From assembly GCF_900198835.1 (NCBI RefSeq), contig NZ_LT900021.1:434001-498000 (forward strand): DNA of 64,000 bases, read 5' to 3'. The notes beneath the pieces are model-generated. The model was given only the letters and a program-made list of their open reading frames with translations. It had not been told where the DNA came from and searched no databases. Each line of letters opens with the position of its first letter. Position 1 is the first letter of the stretch. Positions 25,781-40,581 of this stretch are shown in pieces. The translations under genes were made by a program, and so were the position numbers. Source of the DNA: Thermococcus henrietii (GTDB lineage: Archaea > Methanobacteriota_B > Thermococci > Thermococcales > Thermococcaceae).

Positions 25781-27067
25781 TAAAATATCCGCCTCCCTCA
25801 CCGCGTCTCTTATCCCTTTTCCGAGCGACACCTGGTTTTTGTCGAGGAGTTCGATTATGACCTCCACAACGCTCTCCCGGACAGCCTTTTCGGAGTAGAG
25901 CCTCTTTCCAATAACCCAGACCTTCCCGTTCTTCCGGTAGAAGTTCCGTCCCCGCTCGGTGAAGAACTCCGGGCCGGCCTTAATCTTGACTTTCTCGCGC
26001 GTGTCTCTATCAAGTTCGAGCATTATGAAGGCCTTGCTCTTTCTCCCGACGTCCCAGCCGAGGACGCGGAAGCCTTCCCTCTCAAGGGCCTTCTCAAAGC
26101 CCCTCGCGCTCCTCTCCAGCTGGGGCAGGAGAATGTCGTCCACCATATCCGGGGCATTGATTAGGAGCGTTACAAGGGCGGTTCCCCTCTTCCTCAGCTC
26201 GTCGAGGTAGTTTCCCTTAGACTTCTCCGGTGGGAAGAAGAACTTGACCGAGGGGTTCTCTAGGAACTCCATCGTCTTGAAGTAGAAGCGCCCGTACTTC
26301 TCCCAGCTTAAGTTGGCCGAAACGTTCCGCCTCGGATCGACGGGGTCTATCACTACCAGCGGTCTGTCCTCCTCGGTTTCCCTCTTCACTGTCTTAAGCG
26401 CGGTTTCCGGCTCTTCCCTCAGCCAGTCCGCCGGGTCTATTACCTTCTGCCTCAGTATGAAGTCCGCTTTCTCGACGACATCGAGGAAAGAACCGTACTT
26501 GATGACGAGGATTTCGGCCAAATAGCCGGAAAAGCCCCTTACGTAAATCTCGCTCCCGTAGGCGTTGATGCCCTTCAGGAAGCGCTTGAGGAGCCTTACC
26601 TCATCGTTCCGCCCCCTGAGGTGCTCGTTCACCCAGCGCGTGTGGAGTATCGAGCGGTCAACGGCGGTTCTAACGTCCCTCCAATTTCTGACGTCGTAGC
26701 AGGGCACGAGGTCAACGCTTACCCCCCTGTATCTCGCCCGGACGTATGGGTGCTCCGCGTAGGCTATCTCGTAGGAGTCGAGCTTCTCCGCTATGGCTTT
26801 TCCGAGTTCCAGACCTTTTTTCCTCAGCTCCTCAAGGGGGGTTTCGAGGGGGAAGGCTAAGAACAGGTCAACGTCGTGGTCTCCGGCTAAGTATGTGTCC
26901 TTCGCGAGCGAGCCGACGAAGTACGGCCTGACATCGAGGTCGAGTTCGTTTATCTTTTCCTCAGTTATAGTTCTCAGCTCCTCCATGAGGGTCTTAACGA
27001 AGGTTCTCTCCTCCTCGCTAGGCCTTATCTTGGAGAGCACTTTTTCTAGAACCTCGTCAACCTGCAT
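25703..27067 (-). CDS. cca: CCA-adding tRNA nucleotidyltransferase, class I
   Basis: A complete 454-residue archaeal class I CCA enzyme, which builds or repairs the 3' CCA of tRNA without a template. The catalytic GS motif and carboxylates are YFVGSLAKDTYLAGDHDVDL near residues 49-68 with a third aspartate in VSVDLVPCYDV near 117. The neck, body and RNA-binding tail domains follow. GGTGAGGGA precedes ATG 27067. In Pyrococcus the gene is next to the 2'-5' RNA phosphodiesterase gene; here an ATPase gene separates them. Confidence 0.96.
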   Translation of the reverse strand: MQVDEVLEKVLSKIRPSEEERTFVKTLMEELRTITEEKINELDLDVRPYFVGSLAKDTYLAGDHDVDLFLAFPLETPLEELRKKGLELGKAIAEKLDSYEIAYAEHPYVRARYRGVSVDLVPCYDVRNWRDVRTAVDRSILHTRWVNEHLRGRNDEVRLLKRFLKGINAYGSEIYVRGFSGYLAEILVIKYGSFLDVVEKADFILRQKVIDPADWLREEPETALKTVKRETEEDRPLVVIDPVDPRRNVSANLSWEKYGRFYFKTMEFLENPSVKFFFPPEKSKGNYLDELRKRGTALVTLLINAPDMVDDILLPQLERSARGFEKALEREGFRVLGWDVGRKSKAFIMLELDRDTREKVKIKAGPEFFTERGRNFYRKNGKVWVIGKRLYSEKAVRESVVEVIIELLDKNQVSLGKGIRDAVREADILLNYVPKELEREAYLFLSKEKWNLKE

Positions 27068-27080
27068 TCCCTCACCTATT

Positions 27081-27110
27081 GATTTAAAACTATCAAAATA
27101 TTTATATATC
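27081..27110. promoter_or_regulatory. Divergent promoter between cca and the inserted ATPase gene
   Basis: A very AT-rich block holds AAATATTTATATATC (27096-27110), a TATA box usable in both directions, and the inverted repeat TTGAT/ATCAA (27079-27095). It can drive cca leftwards and the ATPase gene rightwards. Confidence 0.55.
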
Positions 27111-27142
27111 TTTTGTTAGCTAGCTATCAAGTAGGTGCGAGC

Positions 27143-28462
27143 ATGGAGGGGCTTGCCGTCGTTCAGAACCCCTGGTGGAGTGACGCGGACGCGATTTACC
27201 TTGACGATAGGGTTAAACGGGCGCTCTCAAGGAAACCTCGGCTTCTGTATCGATTTAAGCCCGTGAATAAAATCCTGATAGGGCCTAGGCAGGTTGGCAA
27301 GACAACTTACATGAAGCTTTCAATAGCCCATCTCATTGAATCCGGTGTTAATCCGAGAAACATCATGTACTTCTCCTGCGACCTCCTGAGGGACTACAGA
27401 GAAATCGTCTCCATTGTTCGCTCGTTTCTGAGGAGGACTTCCGGGAAGGCCTACGTTTTTCTCGACGAGGTTACGTTCGTTGATGGCTGGGAGCGGGCGG
27501 TTAAGTTTCTCCTAGATTCACCTCTGGCCTCGAGGATGGTCCTTCAGGTTACGGGCTCGACGTCGGCCGGTCTTAAGAGGGAGAGCTTTCCGGGCCGAGA
27601 AATCAAAGTTGAGGAGTTCCTCCCTGTAGATTTTAGGCTCGTTGCGTCCATTTATCGACCCAAACTAAGTGGAATCCAACTCCTTCACGGGAATCCCACG
27701 ACTCCAAAAGAGTTCTACGAAAACGCCCTCGAGCTGTATCCTTACCTCGATGACCTCTACGGAGCGTTTGACCTCTACCTGAGTTCCGGTGGCTATCCCC
27801 GTGCAATCTATGAGCTCTTAGATGGTGAAATCTCGCCCGAAACCTATGAGATGGTCTACAATGCAACGGTTCTCGACGTTGTGAAGCTGGGAAGGAGTGA
27901 GAGAATTGCTCTCTCGCTCATCCTCGGTCTGCTCAGGCGCTACGGTGACAGGGTGAGCCTCAACTCCCTCGCCAAGGAGCTTGAAATCGGTTCCCACGTG
28001 ACTGTCAGGGATTATTTGGAGCTCTTTGAGGAGCTCTTCATCGGCAGGAACTACTTCCAGGTGAGGCTCCACGACATGACGCCCCTGTTCAGAAGGGAGC
28101 GGAAGTTTTACTTCTTGGACCCCTTGGTACTCAGGACTTTTTCTCGGCTCTTCGGCGTGGCCGTGGACGAGCCAAGGGTCGTTGAGGGTGTCGTGGGTGA
28201 ACATCTAAGCAGGCTCTTTCCCACTTACTACTTCTACGGCTCGAAGGAGGTTGATTTCATAGCCGGAAACCTTGGGGTTGAGGTAAAATGGAGGAAAAGC
28301 GTCTCTTCATCAGACTTTCCAAGGGTTGGCATAAAGAACAAAATCCTGCTTTCAAAGGCCGACCTTGACTTTGTGGAATCCCGGAACCTTGCGATAATTC
28401 CCGTCCCGCTGTTCCTCTTCCAGCTTCATTCAGCGAGCTCGAACCTCGCAACGGTCTCGTAA
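27143..28462 (+). CDS. AAA_14/DUF4143-type ATPase
   Basis: A 439-residue ATPase of the AAA_14 plus DUF4143 type. Walker A is [14 protein letters not shown] near residue 55, Walker [16 protein letters not shown] near residue 110, the sensor is [11 protein letters not shown] near 142, a winged helix ([20 protein letters not shown]) lies near 280, and the C-terminus has the nuclease-like [16 protein letters not shown] fold. ATG 27143 follows AGGTG by five bases. Such proteins are frequent, patchily distributed accessory genes in archaea without an agreed function. It lies between cca and thpR on the opposite strand, and its end overlaps thpR by 37 bases. Confidence 0.87.
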   Translation: MEGLAVVQNPWWSDADAIYLDDRVKRALSRKPRLLYRFKPVNKILIGPRQVGKTTYMKLSIAHLIESGVNPRNIMYFSCDLLRDYREIVSIVRSFLRRTSGKAYVFLDEVTFVDGWERAVKFLLDSPLASRMVLQVTGSTSAGLKRESFPGREIKVEEFLPVDFRLVASIYRPKLSGIQLLHGNPTTPKEFYENALELYPYLDDLYGAFDLYLSSGGYPRAIYELLDGEISPETYEMVYNATVLDVVKLGRSERIALSLILGLLRRYGDRVSLNSLAKELEIGSHVTVRDYLELFEELFIGRNYFQVRLHDMTPLFRRERKFYFLDPLVLRTFSRLFGVAVDEPRVVEGVVGEHLSRLFPTYYFYGSKEVDFIAGNLGVEVKWRKSVSSSDFPRVGIKNKILLSKADLDFVESRNLAIIPVPLFLFQLHSASSNLATVS

Positions 28463-28980
28463 ATCGGGCCCTTCGGCGTCGGCGTGCTCTTCTTCAGCTC
28501 TATCGCCTCGACATTGAACTCGCCGAAGTCCTCGTTGGCGAGGTCTTTGAGCGCCATCGCCAGTTCAACCTTATCGCGGACGAACTTGACGCGCCCGATT
28601 GTTATGTGGGCCACGAAGTCCTTGTCCTTCTTGAAGCCGAGCCTTCTCATCTCGCGCTCGACGTCGTTCGCTATCGCCTTTATCCCCTCGTCGTTTTCGA
28701 TTCCGGCCCAGATAACCCTCACGTAGTTTGGGTTCGGGAAGACGCCGATTCCCTTGACGCGAACGCGGTGCTTTTTGTGCTTCCTCGCTATCTCCGCCAG
28801 GGCCTTCTTGACTTCCTCCGCCGTTATCTCGTCAATCTCCCCAAGGAACTTGAGCGTCACGTGGAAGTTCTCCCGCTCGACGAACTTTATCTTCGCCGAC
28901 TTGTTCCCTATCCTCTCCTGGGCCTTCAGGAGGTTGTCGCGAACCTCTTCGCTCACATCTATCGCTATGAACGCCCTCAT
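28426..28980 (-). CDS. thpR: RNA 2',3'-cyclic phosphodiesterase (ThpR/LigT)
   Basis: A 184-residue 2H phosphoesterase, which opens 2',3'-cyclic phosphate ends of RNA and can join tRNA halves by a 2'-5' bond in vitro. Both catalytic motifs are intact: [10 protein letters not shown] near residue 39 and [11 protein letters not shown] near residue 124. Length equals that of the Pyrococcus protein. The start is ATG 28980, with GGTGGTGGT upstream. It would normally follow or precede cca directly. Confidence 0.95.
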   Translation of the reverse strand: MRAFIAIDVSEEVRDNLLKAQERIGNKSAKIKFVERENFHVTLKFLGEIDEITAEEVKKALAEIARKHKKHRVRVKGIGVFPNPNYVRVIWAGIENDEGIKAIANDVEREMRRLGFKKDKDFVAHITIGRVKFVRDKVELAMALKDLANEDFGEFNVEAIELKKSTPTPKGPIYETVARFELAE

Positions 28981-29039
28981 ACCACCACCGAGAAAAGTTG
29001 GAGGGAGGGGTTAAAGGGGTTTTCGTGTTCGTTACAAGC

Positions 29040-30431
29040 TCAACGGCGGTCGGCTTCGACATAGAGACCAACTGGGACGTTCACTCTTTCATAACCTGTG
29101 CCGTACCAGTGGTGTACCGGGATTTCCACCGTGTAGTTGCTTTCCATGGCGTAGAATATCACGTCACTTGATGGTCCGTTGTTTTTGACGTGGCCGAGCA
29201 TAACGTAGCTTGAGTAGTCGCTGACGCTGAACCCGACGGTTATTGTCGCGAACCATGGGGGGAGACTACCCCGGGCGAGAGCGTCCAGAATTGCTCCTAT
29301 GGGGATTCCAACGCCAAAGCTGTGACCGTCGCTTCCTGCGTAAATTTTGCCGTAGAACTCCGAGAGAGATACGGGGTCGTTTATTCCAACTGATATTCCC
29401 CTTGACTTCTCCATCCAACTATTGGGGAAACTGTATGGTGGTTCTCCGAGTGTTGAGCCGCTCTCTATGTGTTCGACGTTTCCGCTTACCCTGTCTATGG
29501 TGAAGCTGTCTATTTTTGCGAAGTATCTTTCGTTTCCCGTTGGCGAACACAGTACTTGTCCGTGTGAGTCTCTCTCACACATGTATTCCTTCTGGTATAT
29601 GTAGTGCACCGTCCCCTTAATCCATACGTAGCCCCAGGAATACCCTTTTGGAACCGTTATATCGTCTCCTCCCGCGAAGTAGTTGGTTATGGACCTTCCA
29701 AGGACTTTGACGGTTATTGAACTCGGGTCGAACTCAACTTTTTCTGATATCCTATCCCCCATTGCAACTGTCACGTCCGGACCCCAGTACTTCTGGACTG
29801 TTATCCCAATGTCTGCCGTGCCGAAGATGTCGCTCTGCGCGTTGTTGTGGATTATCAGAACAGGTATTTTGACGTTTTGAAACCTCTGCTCTCTTACCGT
29901 TCTCCATTCAAACCACGGGGGATTTATGTAGCCTTCGGGTTGTACGCCGGCCTTTCTCTCAATTTCTGCGAGTGGGGTTCTTTTAGCTTCCCTGAGGTCG
30001 AAGTTTAGTTTTACAGTTTTCGGGAGAGTGTTCTGCCGGGGGGTTACTTCAAAGCTGTCCGGTGGTAACGTATAAACCGCACCGTTCTTCACGACCCAGA
30101 CGTCCACGCCGATGAAGGCGGTTTTTGAGCCTGTTTTCCCTGCAATTACTCTGGCCTCGTTGAGGGTGTTTGAGGATATCCTTATGGTGTTTTCTGAGAA
30201 GAGGAGTCTCCTTTCGAGGGAGCCCCTTTCGAGGACTTTAATGCTCCCTTTCTCGTCAAACGTCCAGATGGTGTAGTAGACTTTCCCTTGTCCTGTTAAT
30301 GCGTTTCCATCTCTATCGAGAAGAACCACTTTGGCACCGCCTATGGGTGTTGCGTAAATATACCCCAGAACGCTGGTCATCAGCAGTCCCAACAGGGCTG
30401 CTAATAGTGGCCTCCACCGTAAGTGGTTCAC
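29040..30431 (-). CDS. Secreted or membrane-anchored beta-rich protein
   Basis: A 463-residue protein that I cannot name. The N-terminus RPLLAALLGLLMTSVLGY is a signal peptide, and the rest is beta-rich with few cysteines (a CERDSHGQVLC loop near residue 296). A segment GGAKVVLLDRDGNALTGQGK near residue 32 looks like an Ig/carboxypeptidase-regulatory-like beta fold, and GVGIPIGAILDALARGS is glycine-rich. The start GTG 30431 has weak ribosome-site support. It stands alone on its strand, with AT-richer spacers on both sides, and may be an acquired surface protein. Confidence 0.7.
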   Translation of the reverse strand: MNHLRWRPLLAALLGLLMTSVLGYIYATPIGGAKVVLLDRDGNALTGQGKVYYTIWTFDEKGSIKVLERGSLERRLLFSENTIRISSNTLNEARVIAGKTGSKTAFIGVDVWVVKNGAVYTLPPDSFEVTPRQNTLPKTVKLNFDLREAKRTPLAEIERKAGVQPEGYINPPWFEWRTVREQRFQNVKIPVLIIHNNAQSDIFGTADIGITVQKYWGPDVTVAMGDRISEKVEFDPSSITVKVLGRSITNYFAGGDDITVPKGYSWGYVWIKGTVHYIYQKEYMCERDSHGQVLCSPTGNERYFAKIDSFTIDRVSGNVEHIESGSTLGEPPYSFPNSWMEKSRGISVGINDPVSLSEFYGKIYAGSDGHSFGVGIPIGAILDALARGSLPPWFATITVGFSVSDYSSYVMLGHVKNNGPSSDVIFYAMESNYTVEIPVHHWYGTGYERVNVPVGLYVEADRR

Positions 30432-30628
30432 CCCCTTACAGTTTTTGTATTACTATTTGGATGATTTATCCCTTATAAGTTTTTCCTCTTGTTATTAGTA
30501 ACGTTTCTTCCTTTCTTTTTTGAGTATGAATCTATTCTAACACGGATTTTCCTTACAGAATTCTCCAAAAGAAGCTCGAGTAAAAAGAGCTGCACGGAGA
30601 TGCAAAGAAAGTGCAGAGGCAGAAAAAC

Positions 30629-31093
30629 TCACTCCCTCACCACAACCGGGAACTCCTCCCAGGGGAATACTATCCACTTGTCCGTGCGGAAGACGTAGAA
30701 GTCGGGAACGACCTTGGTCCAGGGCTTCATGCTGAGACAGGCGACCTTAACCTCCTTCGCCCCTGCCTTCTTGACCTCCTCGATGACGACCTCAAGTGTC
30801 TTTCCGGTGTCGCTGACGTCATCCACGATGACGACCTTCTTGCCCTCCAGCGAGCCGTGAAGGGGAATCGTTATCACTGGCTTCTCCATCCTCTCGTCGA
30901 TGCCCTTGTAGAACTTGACGTCTATGACCTTGAACTCCACATCACCCAAAACGTGGCTCAGCCTCACAGCTGGGATAAGCCCGCCCCTCGCGATTCCAAC
31001 TATCACGTCGGGCATGAAGTGCTTTCTCAGTTCTTCGGCGAGCGCGAAGACGGCCCTATCAATTTGCCACCAGGTCAGGTAAACCTTGTCCAT
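30629..31093 (-). CDS. Purine-type phosphoribosyltransferase (COG2236)
   Basis: A 154-residue type I phosphoribosyltransferase, which transfers ribose-5-phosphate from PRPP to a free base, probably xanthine, guanine or hypoxanthine. The PRPP loop is KVVIVDDVSDTGKT near residues 85-98; VIVGIARGGLIPAVRL near residue 30 holds the pyrophosphate-binding turn, and WIVFPWEEFP near the end is the usual base-stacking region. GGAGGTG lies upstream of ATG 31093. Exact base specificity is not decided by the sequence. Confidence 0.9.
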   Translation of the reverse strand: MDKVYLTWWQIDRAVFALAEELRKHFMPDVIVGIARGGLIPAVRLSHVLGDVEFKVIDVKFYKGIDERMEKPVITIPLHGSLEGKKVVIVDDVSDTGKTLEVVIEEVKKAGAKEVKVACLSMKPWTKVVPDFYVFRTDKWIVFPWEEFPVVVRE

Positions 31094-31254
31094 GGGAACA
31101 CCTCCGAATAGCGTGAGTTCTCAACGCCGAACTTAAGCTTTGGGTGAGTGGTGGAAGTTAAAAGAAAGGCCTTAAAAAACCTATTTTGGCAGGAGAATGT
31201 TAAAAGATGTCTGGAGGAACGAAATTAAGGGGGCAAAGAAAACGGAAGAAACCC

Positions 31255-37044
<5,790 letters not shown>

Positions 37045-37048
<4 letters not shown>

Positions 37049-37842
37049 TCCACAACCCTCAGGTAGTCCAGGAGTTCCCTTACGCTCGGCAGGACGAGGT
37101 CCGGCTTAATCTCGCTCCGCTCGACGTCCTCTAATGTGCTCACGCCTGTGAGAACCATTATCGCCTTCATGCCGAAGCGCTTCGCGAAGGCAATGTCTGT
37201 GTCAAGCCTGTCCCCGACCATCCATACCTCGTCAACTGGCCCGAGCTTTTCCATCACTACTTCATAGGCCGGTTCGTTGGGCTTTCCTATGATTAGGGGC
37301 TCCCTCTCACTTGAAGCCTTCAGCGACGCTATTATCGCCCCCGCCCCGGGGTAGAGTCCCTCCTCCGCCGGGTACGTGGTGTCGGGGTTCGTTCCGATAA
37401 AGCTCGCCCCGTTCCTTATCGCCAGCGTCCCGTACTTGAGCTTCTCGTAGGTTAGCTCGGGGTCAAGGCCAACCACAACGTGCTCGATTTCCTTCCATTT
37501 CCCTTCCCTGCACTCCCCGATGCTTACAACGCCCCAGCCGAGCCTTTTCATCTCCTCGTGGAGGCCCTCCCCCCCGATGACGAAAACCTTCCCCGGTTTG
37601 AGGTGCTTTGCCATGTAGAGTCTCGTGGCGAGGCCAGAGGGGACTATTCTCTCCGCCGGGACGTCTATACCCATCGAGAGGAGCTTCTGCCGGTAGGCCT
37701 CCGGTGTTTTCGTTGAGTTGTTGGTGAGAAATACGAAGGGAATCCCCTTTTCCTTCAGGTATTTGATTACCTCCCGCGAACCCTCAATTGGTCGGTTTCC
37801 GCGGTAGAGGACGCCGTCCATGTCGAACACTATTCCAATCAT
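37045..37842 (-). CDS. NagD-like HAD-superfamily phosphatase
   Basis: A 265-residue HAD phosphatase with the C2B cap of the NagD/4-nitrophenylphosphatase group. Motif I is VFDMDGVLYRGN near residue 6, motif II FLTNNSTKTP near 40, motif III Lys in IIGKPNEPAY near 183 and motif IV MVGDRLDTDI near 208. Physiological substrates are probably sugar or nucleotide monophosphates; not resolved from sequence. It starts at ATG 37842 and is the first gene of the pair with the ferritin-like protein. Confidence 0.92.
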
Positions 37843-37881
37843 GCTCCCACCGGAGGGAGAAGGTGGGGGAAGTATAAAAGC

Positions 37882-38448
37882 TCACTGGCTCGCGTCGAGC
37901 CTCAGCGTCACCTCTATCCCGTCGGTCTGACACTCGTTGCCGGCCTTTTTCGGCAGTTCCAGGTTCATCTCGACCCTTGCCTTCTCCCCTGGCTTGAGCT
38001 TTACCGGCAGGGTGATTGCCCTACCGTTGAGGTCGTCGAGGGTTTTGTTCACGAGCACGGACTTCCCGTTCACGCTGATTGTTTTCAGAACCAGCCACTT
38101 TCCAAGCTCTCCGACCTTGGGCGTTGAATCGACGTCCTTCTCGGCATTGGACATTTTGACCTCGTAATCCCTTACCGTGAGGGTCAGGGTCAGTCGCCCT
38201 ATGGCCACGGTGCCTCCGTTCTTCACGTAGAAGCCGACCCTTCTGGCGTCGCCGGGGACGAGGTTCTTGAGCTCGAAGAGCTTCAGGCTGTGGTAGAAGC
38301 GCTTCCCGTCCCTGCTTATGGTAACGCTCAGCTCCCCGCTCGTTATCCTGTTTCCCTTTGAGAGCGCCGAGTCCGTAAAGAGGGAGCGGGAGACGCCCGC
38401 GACGAGGAGCAGACAGAACAACGTGGCAACTAACAGTGAGCGTTTCAT
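37882..38448 (-). CDS. TasA-like secreted fibre-subunit candidate
   Basis: A 188-residue secreted protein resembling the TasA/CalY (camelysin) group, processed in bacteria by the SipW signal peptidase and polymerised into biofilm fibres; archaeal relatives form bundling pili. The N-terminus RSLLVATLFCLLLVAGVSRS, then LFTDSALSKGNRITSGELSV is the typical signal-to-first-strand pattern, followed by a beta-sandwich with FELKNLVPGDARRVGFYVKN and a late VKLKPGEKARVEMNLEL strand. It lies downstream of the DUF1616 gene on the same strand. No SipW-like peptidase is in the window. Assignment is by pattern, so moderate. Confidence 0.7.
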   Translation of the reverse strand: MKRSLLVATLFCLLLVAGVSRSLFTDSALSKGNRITSGELSVTISRDGKRFYHSLKLFELKNLVPGDARRVGFYVKNGGTVAIGRLTLTLTVRDYEVKMSNAEKDVDSTPKVGELGKWLVLKTISVNGKSVLVNKTLDDLNGRAITLPVKLKPGEKARVEMNLELPKKAGNECQTDGIEVTLRLDASQ

Positions 38449-38525
38449 CTTGACTGCCTCCGGTGGTAGTCACTGGGGGTTGGCGTTCATCCCTTATATT
38501 CTTTTCGCTTATTCGTTGTAATTAC

Positions 38526-39527
38526 TCACTTATGAACGTAGATATTGAGCTTAAGACTCTGTATTGTTCCGTTGACGGCCTTCAGGATGAGCTCCTTTGC
38601 CGGTGTTTCGGCGTAGTTTCCGTCCCGCGGCGCCGGCGGGAGTTTTGGCTGGCGGTCCTTGAACAGGAGGAACCAGAGCTGCCACCTGCCCGGCCTGTCT
38701 ATCCTGAAGGTGTACCTCTTCTCGAACTCGGGCGTCCAGTTGCCCTCGAGCTTCACCGGAACCGGTGGAAGGGTGACGTTGAACCAGCCGGGCATGGGGT
38801 ACATCTCGTGGATTATCGTCGTGTTCGTCCTGTTGTCCCAGGTTAAGTTCACGAGCCAAATCTGGACGTAGTAGGTGACGTTCCTGTGTTCGTGGTTTAC
38901 GATTCCTATTATGACTGTTGCGTTCTGTCCGACTGTCAGGTTGGTGGGGTAGTCGCTCGCCTTGCCGTTCGGGCCGAGGATGTAGAACTCTGTGAAAGCT
39001 TCTCCGGGCTTCGGATGGGTCACGACGTAGGCCAAGACTCCCACGGAGGTCACGATTGCGATTATCAGAATCACGGTGAGCGCTTTGTCGAGCCTGCTCG
39101 CCTCCTCCCACTCGAGCTCCCTCTTAATGTCCTCAGGGGTTATCCAGGGAATCCAGGGCTCGATTGCGTTCTTCCTCCTGTAAACCGCCGCGAGGGCGAA
39201 GATTATGTTGAAGAGGGTCAGGCTGACGAGGATTGGCTTGAGCCTTATCCCCCAGGGAGTGTAGTTGAGGGCGAGGCCTATGAGGGGGACTATCGCTATG
39301 CTGAGACCGAAGCTCAGCGCCAGCCTCTCGAGGTTGTCAAGCTCCTTCCTCTCGGGGAAGAGGGCCGTTACGAAGGCGTAGCCCGGGAAGAAGAGTACGA
39401 ACGCCAAACCGAGTGCCTTCCTTGCAAGGCTGTCAGGGAAGGCCGCTATCAGGACGTCCATGAGGATGGAGAGGCCTATGAGCGTCAGCAGGTCCCAGTA
39501 GCGCCAGACTCCCTCAGGTTTTTCCAC
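38526..39527 (-). CDS. DUF1616 membrane protein
   Basis: A 333-residue protein of family DUF1616. Four helices occupy the first 110 residues, with the family motif VLFFPGYAFVTALFPER near residue 45; another helix lies near residues 150-170, and the last 160 residues form an outside beta domain with several N-glycosylation sequons (NATV, NVTY, NLTW, NRTN). Function is unknown. GTG 39527 follows AAGGTGA closely and abuts the preceding small membrane gene, so the cluster is one operon leading to the TasA-like gene. Confidence 0.85.
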   Translation of the reverse strand: MEKPEGVWRYWDLLTLIGLSILMDVLIAAFPDSLARKALGLAFVLFFPGYAFVTALFPERKELDNLERLALSFGLSIAIVPLIGLALNYTPWGIRLKPILVSLTLFNIIFALAAVYRRKNAIEPWIPWITPEDIKRELEWEEASRLDKALTVILIIAIVTSVGVLAYVVTHPKPGEAFTEFYILGPNGKASDYPTNLTVGQNATVIIGIVNHEHRNVTYYVQIWLVNLTWDNRTNTTIIHEMYPMPGWFNVTLPPVPVKLEGNWTPEFEKRYTFRIDRPGRWQLWFLLFKDRQPKLPPAPRDGNYAETPAKELILKAVNGTIQSLKLNIYVHK

Positions 39528-39776
39528 TCACCTTCCCCCCGAGAGGATTGAGTACACCTTTGCCATGACTATGATGACGAACACCACAATCAGGAGCTCT
39601 ATGAGGGGTTTTAAACCCTCCTTCTGCTCCCTGCTCAGGAAGAGGCTTCCCACCTCAACGGTAATCAGGAGGCCTATGAGCGTTAGGGTCAGGAATACGC
39701 CCACGCTCGACGTTGCCAGGGCTGAAATCAAAACCCACGCCGACAGGAAGAGGAGCATGAGGTCCTCTACATCCAT
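39528..39776 (-). CDS. Small membrane protein
   Basis: An 82-residue protein with two to three hydrophobic helices (LMLLFLSAWVLISALA, then LTLTLIGLLITVEVGSLF, then LIELLIVVFVIIVMAKV). No family recognised. It overlaps the upstream gene by ten bases and ends directly before the DUF1616 start, so it is translated as part of the same operon and may be a small subunit of a membrane complex. Confidence 0.7.
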   Translation of the reverse strand: MDVEDLMLLFLSAWVLISALATSSVGVFLTLTLIGLLITVEVGSLFLSREQKEGLKPLIELLIVVFVIIVMAKVYSILSGGR

Positions 39777-40513
39777 TCCTCGACTCCCCCGAGCTTCCTG
39801 ACGGTTGCCTCAATCCCGTAGTCCTTCTCCTCGATGGACTCTACCGCGAGCACCTGACCCGTCCCCTTGGCGAGCGCGAGGAGAACGGAGGAGCACACCG
39901 GACAGGGGACCTTTTCGCAGTTCTCCGGTTTGCACCCGATTGTCGGTCGAATCACCACGCGGAATCCCTCGTCCTTTTCCTCTATGTACACCCTGTCCGC
40001 GAGTTCGAGGTACCTGAGAACCGAGCCGGCGACGCTCTCAACGGCACCGCTCCCGGCCCCGTCGAGCGGTCCTTCAAAGTGCTCCTCGAACTTCTCGACG
40101 AGGGAGTCTCCAAAGGGGCCCAGGAAGAGCCCCATTGCCCTGTCATTGGGAACGTCGGTCAGGAAGACCGTCTTCTCGTCCAGCCTCGCCAGGTCGAGTT
40201 CAAACTTCTCGTGGAGCGGCACGAAGAGTCCGCCCCTCGGAAGGTTCTCGTAGGGTGGTATGAAAACGGCGTTGCCCTCAAGGTAGAGGTTGTCGGCGAA
40301 GGTCGAGAAAACCCTCCTGTATGGTTCCATGAGGGCGTTAACGCTCTCCCTTTTGACGTACTCGCTCGATTTGAACGTAAGGACGACGAGACCCAAGAAA
40401 ACGCCGGCTATGCCAAGGTTCGTCAGTTTGACTTCGGCGTTGAGGAAGCCCACGATGCCGATGACCGCGCCGAGGGTTATAAGAACGGCGCCGATGACGT
40501 TTTTTGCCTCCAT
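39767..40513 (-). CDS. Membrane-anchored protein of unknown function
   Basis: A 248-residue protein with two N-terminal helices (VIGAVLITLGAVIGIVGF, LGIAGVFLGLVVLTF) and a soluble, probably cytoplasmic domain. That domain includes RGGLFVPLHEKFELDLARLD and a cysteine cluster CKPENCEKVPCPVCSS near residue 200 that could bind zinc. The start is ATG 40513 after GGGAGG; the frame upstream is not supported. It is the first gene of the DUF1616/TasA-like operon and divergent from the DUF4129 operon. Confidence 0.7.
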   Translation of the reverse strand: MEAKNVIGAVLITLGAVIGIVGFLNAEVKLTNLGIAGVFLGLVVLTFKSSEYVKRESVNALMEPYRRVFSTFADNLYLEGNAVFIPPYENLPRGGLFVPLHEKFELDLARLDEKTVFLTDVPNDRAMGLFLGPFGDSLVEKFEEHFEGPLDGAGSGAVESVAGSVLRYLELADRVYIEEKDEGFRVVIRPTIGCKPENCEKVPCPVCSSVLLALAKGTGQVLAVESIEEKDYGIEATVRKLGGVEEWM

Positions 40514-40540
40514 TTTCCCTCCCAGAGGAGAAACCACTAA

Positions 40541-40552
40541 CCTTATAAAAGG
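40541..40552. promoter_or_regulatory. Near-symmetric TATA element between the two divergent surface operons
   Basis: CCTTATAAAAGG at 40541-40552 is close to symmetric and can serve as TATA box both ways: 30 bases before ATG 40582 (near-leaderless) and about 28 bases before ATG 40513. It couples expression of the DUF1616 and the MoxR sides. Confidence 0.6.
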
Positions 40553-40581
40553 TTTTTCTTGTTAATGAACCTTGATACAAA

